Below, piece after piece: positions 1 to 7,684 of a DNA stretch of 64,000 nt. The number at the start of each line of letters is the position of its first letter. The stretch's first letter is position 1. The DNA lies in the NCBI GenBank assembly GCA_041389525.1, contig JAWKRR010000031.1, forward strand, positions 22,473-86,472, in the 5' to 3' direction. The DNA is from JACKFB01 sp041389525 (GTDB lineage: Bacteria > Myxococcota_A > UBA9042 > PHBI01 > JACKFB01). The notes beneath the pieces were generated by a model. It was not told where the DNA came from, searched no databases, and saw only the letters and a list, made by a program, of their open reading frames with translations. Both the position numbers and the translations under genes were made by a program.

Positions 1-23
1 GCCATCCAAAAGGGAGCTATCTA

Positions 24-398
24 ATGGTTGCACAAATTCGCCCCACCCTGAGTGACGCCACAGTCGACTGGGAGCGGGTCTGCCACGTCGAAGAGATCGT
101 CCCCGGCACCGGCGTCTCCGCCCGCGTCCGCGGCCGCCGGGTCGCGATCTTCCGAGTCGGCGCCGAGGTCTACGGGCTCGACGACAAGGACCCCTTCTCG
201 GGCGCCCACGTCCTGTCCCGCGGCATCGTCGGCGACCGCCGCGGCCACCTCAAGGTCGTCTCGCCCATCTTCAAGCAGAGCTTCTACCTGCTCAGCGGCG
301 AGTGCGTCGAAGACCCCGCGGTCAGCGTCGCCGTCTACCCGGTGCGCGTGCGCGGCACCTCGGTCGAAGTCCACCTGGGCGCCGGAGGCCAGCCTTGA
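24..398 (+). CDS. nirD: Nitrite reductase [NAD(P)H] small subunit NirD
   Basis: A 124-aa Rieske-fold small subunit of assimilatory NAD(P)H nitrite reductase. It pairs with the large siroheme/FAD subunit NirB, which should lie just upstream and outside the window, to reduce nitrite to ammonium in the cytoplasm. The segment DPFSGAHVLSRGIVGD followed by VVSPIFKQSFYLLSGEC is diagnostic of NirD. The CxH and CxxH iron-sulfur ligands of true Rieske proteins are absent, as is usual for NirD. A GGGAG ribosome site lies about 10 bases before the ATG. Its stop overlaps the start of the nitrate/nitrite transporter gene, so the two are probably co-translated. Confidence 0.9.
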   Translation: MVAQIRPTLSDATVDWERVCHVEEIVPGTGVSARVRGRRVAIFRVGAEVYGLDDKDPFSGAHVLSRGIVGDRRGHLKVVSPIFKQSFYLLSGECVEDPAVSVAVYPVRVRGTSVEVHLGAGGQP

Positions 399-1735
399 CG
401 GCGACCGCCGCCCCCAGCCCAGGCCGCGCCACGAAGATCCGCCTGCGCGACTTCCGCTCGCCGCCCATGCGCGCCTTCCACCTGAGCTGGTTCGCGTTCT
501 TCCTCTGCTTCTTCGGCTGGTTCGGCATCGCCCCGCTCATGGCCGCCGTCCGCGACGACCTCGGCCTCACCCGCGAGCAGGTCGGCAACACCGTCATCGC
601 CTCGGTCTTCGTCACCATCTTCGCCCGCCTCGTCATCGGCTGGCTCTGCGACCGCGTCGGCCCCCGCCTCGCCTACACCGGCCTGCTCCTCTTCGGCAGC
701 ATCCCCGTCATGGCCATCGGCTTCGCCACCACCTACGAGGGCTTCCTCCTCGGCCGCCTCGCCATCGGCGTCATCGGCGCCTCCTTCGTCATCACCCAGG
801 CCCACACCTCGATGATGTTCGCCCCCAACTGCGTCGGCACCGCCAACGCCACCAGCGCCGGCTGGGGCAACGCCGGCGGCGGCGCCACCCAGCTCGCCAT
901 GCCGCTCATCTTCGCGGCCATCGTCGGCCTCGGCGTCACCCAAGCCTCCGCCTGGCGCCTCGCCATGATCGTCCCCGGCGTCGCCATGATCCTCACAGGC
1001 ATCGCCTACTACTTCTTCACCCAAGACACCCCCGCCGGAAACCTCGCCGACCTCCGCCGCGCCGGCCGCCTGCCCCCCCGCTCCCGCAGCAAAGGCGCCT
1101 TCGCCGCCGCCGTCCGCGACCCCCGCGTCCTAGTCCTCTTCCTCGTCTACGGCGCCTGCTTCGGCGTCGAGCTCACCATCAACAACATCTGCGCCCTCTA
1201 CCTCCACGACGAGTTCGGCCTCTCCCTCGCCGCCGCCGGCGGCCTCGCGGCCATGTTCGGCCTGATGAACCTCTTCGCCCGCTCCCTCGGCGGCTTCCTC
1301 GGCGACGTCGCCGGCGGCCGCTTCGGCCTCCGCGGTCGCGCCGCGCTGCTCGGCGTCGTCCTCTTCGGCGAGGGCGTGCTGCTGATGGTCTTCAGCCAGA
1401 TGGAGGTCCTGGCCATCGCCATGGTCACGCTGGTCGCCTTCAGCCTCTTCGTGCAGATGGCCGAGGGCGTGACCTTCTCGGTCGTCCCCTTCATCAACCG
1501 CGACGCCGTCGGCGCCGTCTCAGGCATCGTGGGCGCTGGCGGCAACGCGGGCGCGGTCTGCGCCGGCTTCCTCTTGCGCACCGAGGGCCTGACGACCCGC
1601 GCGGCCTTGCTCTACCTCGGCCTCACGGTCGCGGCGCTCTCGGTCAGCGTCCTCGCACTGCGCTTCACCCGAAGCTCGGAGCGCGAAGCCCACCACGAGA
1701 TCCGCCAGAGCCTCGCGACCGCCGCGCCTACGTGA
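395..1735 (+). CDS. Nitrate/nitrite MFS transporter (NNP family, NarK/NRT2 type)
   Basis: A 446-aa inner-membrane permease for nitrate or nitrite. Both NNP nitrate signatures are visible: AGWGNAGGGATQLAMP (about residues 150-165) and GIVGAGGNAGAV in the second half. The N-terminal stretch TKIRLRDFRSPPMRAFHLSW resembles plant NRT2 and bacterial assimilatory permeases, so I use the TTG at 395, which overlaps the nirD stop as TTGA; an ATG at 467 would cut off this conserved head. About 12 membrane helices are evident. Gene order with nirD points to nitrate/nitrite assimilation. Which of the two anions it prefers cannot be read from the sequence. Confidence 0.88.
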   Translation: MTATAAPSPGRATKIRLRDFRSPPMRAFHLSWFAFFLCFFGWFGIAPLMAAVRDDLGLTREQVGNTVIASVFVTIFARLVIGWLCDRVGPRLAYTGLLLFGSIPVMAIGFATTYEGFLLGRLAIGVIGASFVITQAHTSMMFAPNCVGTANATSAGWGNAGGGATQLAMPLIFAAIVGLGVTQASAWRLAMIVPGVAMILTGIAYYFFTQDTPAGNLADLRRAGRLPPRSRSKGAFAAAVRDPRVLVLFLVYGACFGVELTINNICALYLHDEFGLSLAAAGGLAAMFGLMNLFARSLGGFLGDVAGGRFGLRGRAALLGVVLFGEGVLLMVFSQMEVLAIAMVTLVAFSLFVQMAEGVTFSVVPFINRDAVGAVSGIVGAGGNAGAVCAGFLLRTEGLTTRAALLYLGLTVAALSVSVLALRFTRSSEREAHHEIRQSLATAAPT

Positions 1736-1769
1736 GCAGAACCAAGAAACTGGCAAGGTAGAACCATGA

Positions 1770-1837
1770 GGTTCGCGCCAAGACGCCAAGGCGCCAAGAA
1801 CGCGTTTCCTTGGCGTCTTGGCGTCTTTGCGCGAACC
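1770..1837. repeat. 68-bp palindromic dispersed repeat, copy 1
   Basis: The element begins GGTTCGCGC and ends GCGCGAACC. In between it repeats GCCAAG-type units on the left and CTTGGCG-type units on the right, so the whole is a long imperfect hairpin. A shorter related copy lies at 3386-3445. This copy sits between the convergent permease gene and the transporter gene at 1956, so it could also act as a bidirectional transcription stop, although no T-tract is present. Confidence 0.75.
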
Positions 1838-1869
1838 AAGGTGACCCCCGGCGCGCCAACCCGTCGCGC

Positions 1870-1925
1870 GCCAGCCCGAGGAAGGCCAGCCCGAGGAAGG
1901 CCAGCCCGAGGAAGGCCAGCCCGAG
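1870..1925. repeat. 15-bp tandem repeat, 3.7 copies
   Basis: The unit GCCAGCCCGAGGAAG is repeated head to tail three times and followed by an 11-base partial copy. It is non-coding and lies just past the stop codon of the minus-strand transporter gene. The copies are identical, which suggests recent slippage. Confidence 0.9.
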
Positions 1926-1955
1926 ATCGGCTGCTCCCCGACCGCTCGGCCCCCG

Positions 1956-3233
1956 TCAGATCCCCTGCTTGGCGCGGGCCAAGGGCAGCACCGCGACGGC
2001 CGCCAACGTCGCGGTCAGCACGAACACGTAAAACAGCGCGTCCCAGCCGTACATCGCCGAGATGGTCGCGGTCACGACGCCCTGCAGGATCGCTCCGATG
2101 GAGCCGAGGCCGTTGATGATCCCCGCTGCCGAGGCCGCCGCGTCGTCGCCGCCGATGTCCTGGGCGGCCGCTCCCGACAGCAGCGCGTCGGGCCCGAAGA
2201 GCAAGAAGCCCACGATGGCCATGGAGATGGCGTTTGCGGCCATGCCCCAGTCGCCGACGATGCGGTACGCGGCCAGGGCGACGGCCAGCGCCAGCAGGGT
2301 CGGCGCGATGAGGCGGGCGCGGTTGTCGCTGAAGAAGCGGTCGGAGACCCAGCCGACGGCGATGACTCCGACGATGCCGCCGGCCTCGAACGCGGTGGAC
2401 AGGTAGGCGGCGACGTCTTCCTCGTAGCCCAAGCGCTTGTGGAGGTAGTAGGGCAGCCAAAAGAGCAGGCTGTAGCGGATCAATTTGATGCAGAAGTAGC
2501 TGGCGCCCAGGGCCCAGACGGTGGGGCTGCGCAGCATCCGGCGCATGCCGCTGGGGCGGGCGGGGGCGTCGGGGTCGACGGCGGCTGCGGGAGTCGCGGC
2601 GGCGGATGTGGCGGGGCCGGGCTGGATCTCGGGCGGGCGTTCCTCGTGGTCGACGGGGGGCAGGCCGACGTCGCCGGGGCGCTCGACGAGGAAGAAGAAG
2701 AGCAGCAGGCCGACGCCGCCGACCCAGGCCGCTGGGACGAAGAAGGCGGCGCGCCAGCCGTAGTGGACCAGCAGCCAGCCGGCGAGGGCGGTCGCGAGGA
2801 GGCCGCCGACCTGGTAGTTCGTGGCCCAAAACCCCATGACGAGGCCGCGGACTTTGCGCCCGAACCAGGGCGCCATGGCGGCGACGTTGTTGGACCAGCC
2901 CGTGGACTGAAAGAGGCCGTTGATGGCGAAGGCGGCGAGGAAGGGGACGAAGAGCGAGGAGGCGCCAAAGGCGGCGGCGCAGGTCGCGGTGCCGATCATG
3001 CCGACGGCCAAGATGCGGCGCGGCCCGAACCGATCGCCCAGGGAGCCGCTGACGAACTGCCCCACCGCGTAGGCGGCGAGGTAGAGCGTGTCGATCATCC
3101 CAAGCTGCGCGAGGGTCAGGTCGAGGTCGGACTCGAGCCGCCCCTTCACGACGCTGAAGTCCTTCCGCGTCAGGTAGAACGAGGCGTAGCTGAGCCAGGT
3201 CAGCGCGAACACACGGACTTGCAGGCTTCTCAT
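1956..3233 (-). CDS. MFS transporter, organophosphate:phosphate antiporter-like (GlpT/UhpC type)
   Basis: A 425-aa membrane transporter with two six-helix halves separated by a charged Pro/Ala loop (about residues 195-230). The motifs SYASFYLTRKDFSVVK near the N-terminus and GLFQSTGWSNNVAAMAPWF in helices 4-5 are typical of the OPA family, which imports glycerol-3-phosphate or hexose phosphates, or acts as the UhpC sensor. The substrate cannot be assigned. I chose the ATG at 3233; a TTG at 3275 is in frame but adds an atypical extension. It is a stand-alone gene flanked by two related palindromic repeats. Confidence 0.75.
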   Translation of the reverse strand: MRSLQVRVFALTWLSYASFYLTRKDFSVVKGRLESDLDLTLAQLGMIDTLYLAAYAVGQFVSGSLGDRFGPRRILAVGMIGTATCAAAFGASSLFVPFLAAFAINGLFQSTGWSNNVAAMAPWFGRKVRGLVMGFWATNYQVGGLLATALAGWLLVHYGWRAAFFVPAAWVGGVGLLLFFFLVERPGDVGLPPVDHEERPPEIQPGPATSAAATPAAAVDPDAPARPSGMRRMLRSPTVWALGASYFCIKLIRYSLLFWLPYYLHKRLGYEEDVAAYLSTAFEAGGIVGVIAVGWVSDRFFSDNRARLIAPTLLALAVALAAYRIVGDWGMAANAISMAIVGFLLFGPDALLSGAAAQDIGGDDAAASAAGIINGLGSIGAILQGVVTATISAMYGWDALFYVFVLTATLAAVAVLPLARAKQGI

Positions 3234-3385
3234 GCGCCCGGCTGTGGCGTCACGCGCGATGGCAGCGGCTCCCAATCGGAGTGAACCCGCACCCTACCCC
3301 AGCGAATCCACCCTTGCGACCGGCGGCCGAGCCGCGGGGCAAAAGTCTCGACTCGACCCCAACCCTGGCGGAGCTAGAGCCATGA

Positions 3386-3445
3386 GGTTCGCGCCAAGGC
3401 GCCAAGACGCCAAGAATGCGCGTCCTTGGCGCCTTGGCGCGAACC
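3386..3445. repeat. 60-bp palindromic dispersed repeat, copy 2
   Basis: Same design as the element at 1770: it begins GGTTCGCGCC, ends GGCGCGAACC and contains GCCAAG/CTTGGC units in the two arms. It is preceded in both copies by CATGA. Together the two copies bracket the transporter gene at 1956-3233. Confidence 0.75.
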
Positions 3446-3560
3446 AAGTCCTGCCAGAATCAAGCAGGATCTCGGACGTAAGAGACTAAGCCGCTCAGGA
3501 CTTGCTGCGCAGCCGGCAATGTAGCCACGTACAGAAATTCGTATCGAGGAGGCCTGCGCG

Positions 3561-3815
3561 ATGGCGACCACACGTTCCAGCCGAGAGTTCAATCAGGCGG
3601 TCAGTGAGGCGAAGCGAGCCGCCGAGTCGGGCCCGGTCTTCATCACTCACCGCGGCCGGCCATCGCACGTGTTGATGTCGATCGAGGAGTACCAGCGCCT
3701 GACAGGCGGCCAGGCCAGCATCGTCGAACTGCTGTGGATGCCCGGCGTCGAGGACATCGATTTCGCGCCGCCCCGGCACGGGACCAACCTGCACAAGCCC
3801 GCCACGCTCGACTGA
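3561..3815 (+). CDS. Type II antitoxin, Phd/YefM family
   Basis: An 84-aa antitoxin. The N-terminal DNA-binding fold reads SSREFNQAVSEAKRAAESGP, followed by VFITHRGRPSHVLMSIEEY, the hallmark of Phd/YefM proteins; the C-terminal tail would wrap the toxin. A GAGGAGG ribosome site lies about 8 bases upstream of the ATG. Its stop overlaps the start of the PIN gene as TGATG, so the pair forms a toxin-antitoxin operon. Phd proteins usually repress their own operon. Confidence 0.87.
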   Translation: MATTRSSREFNQAVSEAKRAAESGPVFITHRGRPSHVLMSIEEYQRLTGGQASIVELLWMPGVEDIDFAPPRHGTNLHKPATLD

Positions 3816-4048
3816 TGTACGTCCTCGACACGAACGTCATCACCGAGCTTCGCAAGGCGAAGGCCGGTAGGGCCGACCGCAGCGTGACAGCGTGGGCCCA
3901 GAGCGTCCCGACCTCGTCGCTCTTCCTCTCCGCCATCACCGTCCTTGAGTTGCAGCACGGCGTGCTCCTGGTCGAGCGGCGAGATGCGGACCAGGGCGCC
4001 ATGCTGCGCGCCTGGATGACCGACAACGTCAATCCGTGGGCAGCCTGA
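3815..4048 (+). pseudogene. PIN-domain toxin (VapC/FitB-like), internally deleted
   Basis: The N-terminal half of a FitB-type PIN ribonuclease is clear: MYVLDTNVITELRK carries catalytic D5, and SAITVLELQHGVLLVERRD carries E45. The protein then jumps from AMLRAWMTDN (residues 62-71) almost directly to a terminal NPWAA. Full-length relatives are about 138 aa and have some 60 residues there, including the two remaining acidic catalytic residues. At 77 aa without those residues it should be inactive. The reading frame is kept, which fits an in-frame internal deletion rather than a frameshift. It is preceded by an intact Phd antitoxin. Confidence 0.75.
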
Positions 4049-4096
4049 GAGGGTGTCGCGCAAGTCGGGTCGGGCGTGGGGCCAACGACCAAGCGA

Positions 4097-4125
4097 TTGA
4101 CACTATGGGTCCAAACCCATAGCCT
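4097..4125 (+). promoter_or_regulatory. Promoter with perfect inverted-repeat operator for the BrnT operon
   Basis: TTGACA at 4097-4102 is a consensus -35 box; 17 bases later TAGCCT at 4120-4125 is a weak -10. The spacer and -10 are covered by a perfect inverted repeat, CTATGGGT (4103-4110) and ACCCATAG (4115-4122), separated by CCAA. The site lies directly upstream of the BrnT start, as expected for an autoregulated toxin-antitoxin operon. The HTH protein encoded second in the operon is the natural candidate to bind it. Confidence 0.6.
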
Positions 4126-4131
4126 CTGACC

Positions 4132-4422
4132 ATGGCTGACGTGGTCGATGGCGACTTCGAGTGGGATGAGGACAAGGACTCGGCCAATCTCCGTAAGCAT
4201 GGCGTGTCGTTCGCCGAGGCCGCTACGGTGTTCGCGGACCCTTTCTCGATCTACCTCGATGATGGCTCCGGAATCGGCAGGGTCGTGGTCATCGGTGCGT
4301 CTCTGCGCCAGCGCGTGCTCTACGTCGTAAACGTAGAGCGCGGTCGACGCGACCGAATCATCAGCGCGCGTCAGGCGACTCGGGCTGAACGCGACGTGTA
4401 CGAAATGGGAGGTGCGACATGA
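4132..4422 (+). CDS. BrnT family toxin
   Basis: A 96-aa member of the BrnT ribonuclease toxin family (RelE-like fold). The family motifs are present: FEWDEDKDSANLRKHGVSFAEAATVF at the N-terminus (residues 9-34) and RDRIISARQATRAERDVYE at the C-terminus. The usual partner is the antitoxin BrnA; here the next gene encodes an unrelated HTH protein, overlapping by ATGA. A strong palindromic operator precedes the gene. The toxin appears complete. Confidence 0.85.
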   Translation: MADVVDGDFEWDEDKDSANLRKHGVSFAEAATVFADPFSIYLDDGSGIGRVVVIGASLRQRVLYVVNVERGRRDRIISARQATRAERDVYEMGGAT

Positions 4423-4739
4423 GCCGAAGCGCGCAGAGCAAGCAGGCGGCAGGGGCCGAACCCGTACGAGTGCTGGGCCGCGGACTGGGAGCCAAGCGCG
4501 GCGTGCATCTGACGCTACGCACCATCCGGGACGCCGTCGGCAAGACCCAGGTCGACGTCGCACGCGAGTCGGGAATCGACCAAGCGGACGTCTCCCGCCT
4601 TGAGTCGCGCCAAAGCCTGGACGACTGCCACGTGGCGACCCTACGGCGCTACGTCGAAGCCCTCGGCGGTGAGCTAGAGCTCGTCGCCCGCTTCGGCGAC
4701 TCGCGCATCGCTGTGGTCGGAGTCCCGGAGGTCGACTGA
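4419..4739 (+). CDS. XRE-family helix-turn-helix antitoxin/regulator
   Basis: A 106-aa DNA-binding protein. Residues 32-85 read as an XRE domain: TLRTIRDAVGKTQVDVARES followed by GIDQADVSRLESR, then VATLRRYVEALGGELELVARF, the beta-extension seen in HigA-like antitoxins. The ATG overlaps the BrnT stop codon (ATGA), so it is translationally coupled to the toxin. It probably neutralises BrnT and represses the operon at the 4103-4122 palindrome. An XRE partner in place of BrnA is the unusual point. The N-terminal 30 residues are poorly conserved in character. Confidence 0.8.
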   Translation: MSRSAQSKQAAGAEPVRVLGRGLGAKRGVHLTLRTIRDAVGKTQVDVARESGIDQADVSRLESRQSLDDCHVATLRRYVEALGGELELVARFGDSRIAVVGVPEVD

Positions 4740-5029
4740 CGTGCCATGGGGAACCGCCACGGGTCGGTCGTGTCCCAGGTGGCGTTTCAGGCCGCCAGCG
4801 CTACCGTGGGCGTCCGACTGGAAGTTGAAGCCGGGGCATAGGCGTCCGCTCGACCGCGCATTAGCCGTGACAGAATCGCTCGCGGGTTGCATGAGGCCTG
4901 AGCGGTAATTTCAAGCGGTGACACGCCCTCTTGCCTGCCGTCGCGAACTCAGCCCCGGCTTGCGGAAAGTACGCAGCAGTCCTTCCGGGTCGGACATCGT
5001 ATCCAAGGCGCCACGCGGCGGCCCGACGC
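4740..5029. other. Intergenic region without recognisable gene
   Basis: About 290 bases between the HTH antitoxin and the minus-strand nuclease operon, where both genes end. I see no convincing coding frame, repeat or terminator hairpin here. Confidence 0.5.
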
Positions 5030-5662
5030 TCACGACGGAGCGAAAAGCGCCTCCATCATCTTCACTGCATCGCGCACCGCGCTCTCCATGAGGAACGCGT
5101 CCTCCTGCACCGAGGCGAACTCGAAGGGGACGCTGAATCGCAACAACTCGCTGCTGGGACGCACGTTCTGGTCCACGACACTGACCGGCCGGTCCTCGTG
5201 CGCCGCCACGAGGGCTCGTATTCGCCGCGCGAAAGTCGCGGGGCCCATTTCTCGAATGGCGTCCTTCGTGGTTGCGATGTTTCCCAGGCTGCAGAGCACC
5301 TGCAGGCGATCGCTATCTCCGGTGTCATCCCGTGCGTCCTGGAGCCGGATCCACATGTTGGCCTCGAGGGAGTTTGCCGCAAAGTACTCCGAAGGGACGC
5401 TAGGCCGGGTGAGATCGAGGAACTGACGCTCCCAGAACCTTCGATCCTGCGCCGCCGGCCACACCACCATGGTCCATCGAGAGGGCCCGGGCCAAGCGCT
5501 CGTCTCAAGTCGCTGTCGGACGTACTCAAGAATCGACGCCACGTAGGTGAACCCCTCCGTCCGCGCCGTTTCCATCGCACGCCGGTGGGACAGGTACGCA
5601 CGCGCCGCGTCCGTCACCCTCTCCGCACGCGAGAGGATCGAGGTCATGCAATCGTCCGCCAT
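5030..5662 (-). CDS. Uncharacterised protein paired with a PD-(D/E)XK nuclease
   Basis: A 210-aa protein of unknown family, alpha/beta in appearance, with no membrane segment or signal peptide. It is the second gene of a two-gene operon: the ATG at 5662 lies inside the end of the nuclease gene, and a second ATG at 5647 overlaps the nuclease stop as ATGA, so either may be used. A tryptophan-rich stretch (WTMVVWPAAQDRRFWERQFL) and a C-terminal segment with many acidic and aromatic residues are the only notable features. Tight coupling to a nuclease in a toxin-antitoxin-rich stretch suggests a defence or regulatory partner role, but that is inference. Confidence 0.65.
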   Translation of the reverse strand: MADDCMTSILSRAERVTDAARAYLSHRRAMETARTEGFTYVASILEYVRQRLETSAWPGPSRWTMVVWPAAQDRRFWERQFLDLTRPSVPSEYFAANSLEANMWIRLQDARDDTGDSDRLQVLCSLGNIATTKDAIREMGPATFARRIRALVAAHEDRPVSVVDQNVRPSSELLRFSVPFEFASVQEDAFLMESAVRDAVKMMEALFAPS

Positions 5663-6672
5663 CGGGAAGCCTCCAGTAGCACGTCGCAGAGGAGCGAACA
5701 CTCGTTCGCGAGCTTGACTAGCCGAATCGCACTTCCGCCGCGATCGAGTGTCGGGTCTTCCTGAAACACGATCCGCATTGAGTGCATGATCTCTCGCCAC
5801 GCCCCCATCTCGGGACCATTTAGATCGACGAGGAGGGCCAAGAGCGAGTATCGGGCCGCGACGCCCTTCACGCGGTCGCGCGCTTGCCACAGCGCATCGG
5901 CTAGTTCTCGGTGGCTGCGGCCCTTCCAATCATCGCTGCCGCCATCTCGGCCCCCAGGCGTGAGATAGACGAGATGAGCCCTTGGCGACGGCATCCCCCC
6001 GAACCACGCATGGAACTGACTCTCAAGCACGCCCGACCGGATCCGACCCTCATAATTCTTGAGTTGGTCACCAAGGCATGTTCCGCAGCTCCAGTTCGAC
6101 TTTCCGGAGCGAACCTTCTGCTCGACGACGAGAATGGCGCGCGGACTCATCACCACGAGATCCACGACGCCGGAATGGTCACAATCGGGACAGTCGGCTC
6201 CGAGCGCGACCTCCGCTCGGACGTGCACGTCTTCGTCGGGCGAGTGTTCGCAACCCGTCCAGGCGTCAAGCAGGATCTGCCCCATGATTTGTCCCAGGCC
6301 GTGTTCCTGCGCGGGATCGAGGACATGCTTCAGATACTGCGTCCATCCCACCTCGCTCGCGGCCACTCCGGCTGCGGTGAGCACGGGAATGGGGAGCCCC
6401 TGCGAAAGGCCGAACTCAAGAGCTTGGCCGTGCGCGTCACACCAGCGCCGCGCGGTCTCTGACGCCAACGCCGCGATGTGCTCAAGCACGGCCTCGGTCG
6501 AGGCGTCGCGCTGGGGCGGAACGAGGGTCGCAATTCGCCGGACGAGTTCGGCTCGAACCGAATTTCGCCCACTTCGGGTCGCCCCCACCAGCTGATCAAT
6601 GCTCGCAACGTGCCGGCCGTCGACGACGGCGGCGGACGGGTCGTCCAGAGCAGCAGCGCGAGTGGCGATCAT
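5644..6672 (-). CDS. PD-(D/E)XK superfamily nuclease
   Basis: A 342-aa protein with the pattern of PD-(D/E)XK nucleases. Residues 107-126 (SEVGWTQYLKHVLDPAQEHG) match the E..WT.YL..LLDP..HG opening of this family; D171 in GVVDLVVM and E184-Q-K186 in LVVEQKV form the metal-binding core, with Q as the variable residue. Cysteine pairs CPDC (161-164) and CGTC (196-199) may bind a metal. The ATG at 6672 gives the natural length; an in-frame upstream extension is unlikely to be coding. Followed by an overlapping partner gene. Probably an anti-phage or mobile-element nuclease. Confidence 0.7.
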   Translation of the reverse strand: MIATRAAALDDPSAAVVDGRHVASIDQLVGATRSGRNSVRAELVRRIATLVPPQRDASTEAVLEHIAALASETARRWCDAHGQALEFGLSQGLPIPVLTAAGVAASEVGWTQYLKHVLDPAQEHGLGQIMGQILLDAWTGCEHSPDEDVHVRAEVALGADCPDCDHSGVVDLVVMSPRAILVVEQKVRSGKSNWSCGTCLGDQLKNYEGRIRSGVLESQFHAWFGGMPSPRAHLVYLTPGGRDGGSDDWKGRSHRELADALWQARDRVKGVAARYSLLALLVDLNGPEMGAWREIMHSMRIVFQEDPTLDRGGSAIRLVKLANECSLLCDVLLEASRWRTIA

Positions 6673-7016
6673 GCGGCGTCGCCTCAAGGTGGCCGGCAGG
6701 GGGAGGAGCCGGCACCGCCAAGAATGTATGCTCCCCGCGTGGAGGGGAGCAAGACTCACTGGCGAGATCGCCGGAGCGATCGCAACCGTCCCAGCCCCTG
6801 GATTCGTTCGATTCTTGTCCGCCCCACCTTGGCTCACGCTCCGCCGTGGTCACACCGGTCGTACGCCGACGCTCAGCGTTTATCGAGAACCGGACGAGGG
6901 AACTCACGCCGCGCCGTTCGGCTCGCACGGGCTGGCGTCTAGCCCATCGCGGACCAGACGCGACACTGAAGTCTAAGCGCGAGCCCCGTGCTGCCGCGCC
7001 GTCGCGGGACGAGCGG
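6673..7016. other. Intergenic region without recognisable gene
   Basis: About 340 bases between the nuclease operon start and the end of the MazF gene. It must contain the promoter of the nuclease pair (minus strand), but I could not pick a convincing -35/-10 pair. No repeats noted. Confidence 0.45.
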
Positions 7017-7373
7017 CTAGGACCGCGGGCCCAGACCGAGGACCCGCTGCAGGCCTTCGTCGACCGCGAGCAGCTCATGGCGGTCGAGCCGGCCCGCGCG
7101 CTCGGTGAGGAAGCTGCGGTCGAGGGTCAGAAGCTGCGAGACGTTCACGACCGACTTCTTTTCCAGCCCGCTCAGGCGCGAGGAGACGACGACGTTACCC
7201 GGCGCGCCGCCGAGGTGGAGATTGCTGGTGAGGGCCGCCACGACGACGGTGGAGATCAGGCTACGGTTGAAGGCGTCGACCTGGATGATCACCAGAGGCC
7301 TCCGGTAGCCCGGCTCCGAGCCCGCGGGCTCGGGAAGCGACGCCCACCAGATCTCGCCCCGCCGAATCACCAC
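7017..7373 (-). CDS. MazF/PemK family mRNA interferase toxin
   Basis: A 118-aa endoribonuclease toxin. The N-terminal RRGEIWWASLPEPAGSEPG and the following YRRPLVIIQVDAFNRS are the MazF/PemK signature; the conserved T in AALTSNL and the SVVNVSQLLTLDRSFL strand are also present, so it looks complete and active. It is the second gene of the operon and its start overlaps the antitoxin end by 7 bases. Confidence 0.92.
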   Translation of the reverse strand: MVIRRGEIWWASLPEPAGSEPGYRRPLVIIQVDAFNRSLISTVVVAALTSNLHLGGAPGNVVVSSRLSGLEKKSVVNVSQLLTLDRSFLTERAGRLDRHELLAVDEGLQRVLGLGPRS

Positions 7374-7603
7374 TTCTCGCCGGGCAACGACGCGAACTGC
7401 ATCCGCGAGAGCCCGGGGTCCACGCCTGACGGCTCCGTCGCGTAGATTTGGTTCAGCGCCTCCGTCAGGCTCTCATCATCGTAGTCCTCGAGGAGTCGCT
7501 CCATCGCGCGCTGAAAGAGCACGCTGCGGGAGACTCCGAGACGAGACGCCAGCGCTTCGGCAGCCTCAAAGAGCGGGTCGGGCAACGAGATCGCGGTCTT
7601 CAT
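7367..7603 (-). CDS. Ribbon-helix-helix antitoxin (MazE-like) of the MazF toxin
   Basis: A 78-aa antitoxin. The N-terminal MKTAISLPDPLFEAAEALASR followed by LGVSRSVLFQRAMERLLEDY is a ribbon-helix-helix DNA-binding domain (residues 1-40); the C-terminal tail (SRMQFASLPGEKW) is typical of the flexible segment that blocks MazF. It precedes and overlaps the toxin gene. Nested inverted repeats directly upstream (7611-7636) are a likely operator for self-repression. Confidence 0.88.
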   Translation of the reverse strand: MKTAISLPDPLFEAAEALASRLGVSRSVLFQRAMERLLEDYDDESLTEALNQIYATEPSGVDPGLSRMQFASLPGEKW

Positions 7604-7610
7604 GACTCCA

Positions 7611-7636
7611 GGGTATGACTGCGGTTATACCCAGTC
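7611..7636 (-). promoter_or_regulatory. Candidate operator of the MazEF-like operon
   Basis: Two overlapping inverted repeats lie just upstream of the antitoxin start: GGGTAT (7611-7616) with ATACCC (7627-7632), and GACTG (7617-7621) with CAGTC (7632-7636). Ribbon-helix-helix antitoxins bind such short palindromes near their own promoter. Confidence 0.5.
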
Positions 7637-7684
7637 AAGCCTGAGCAGGTCGGCACACCCGGTTGAGGCGGTCGCGAGCGCCCA

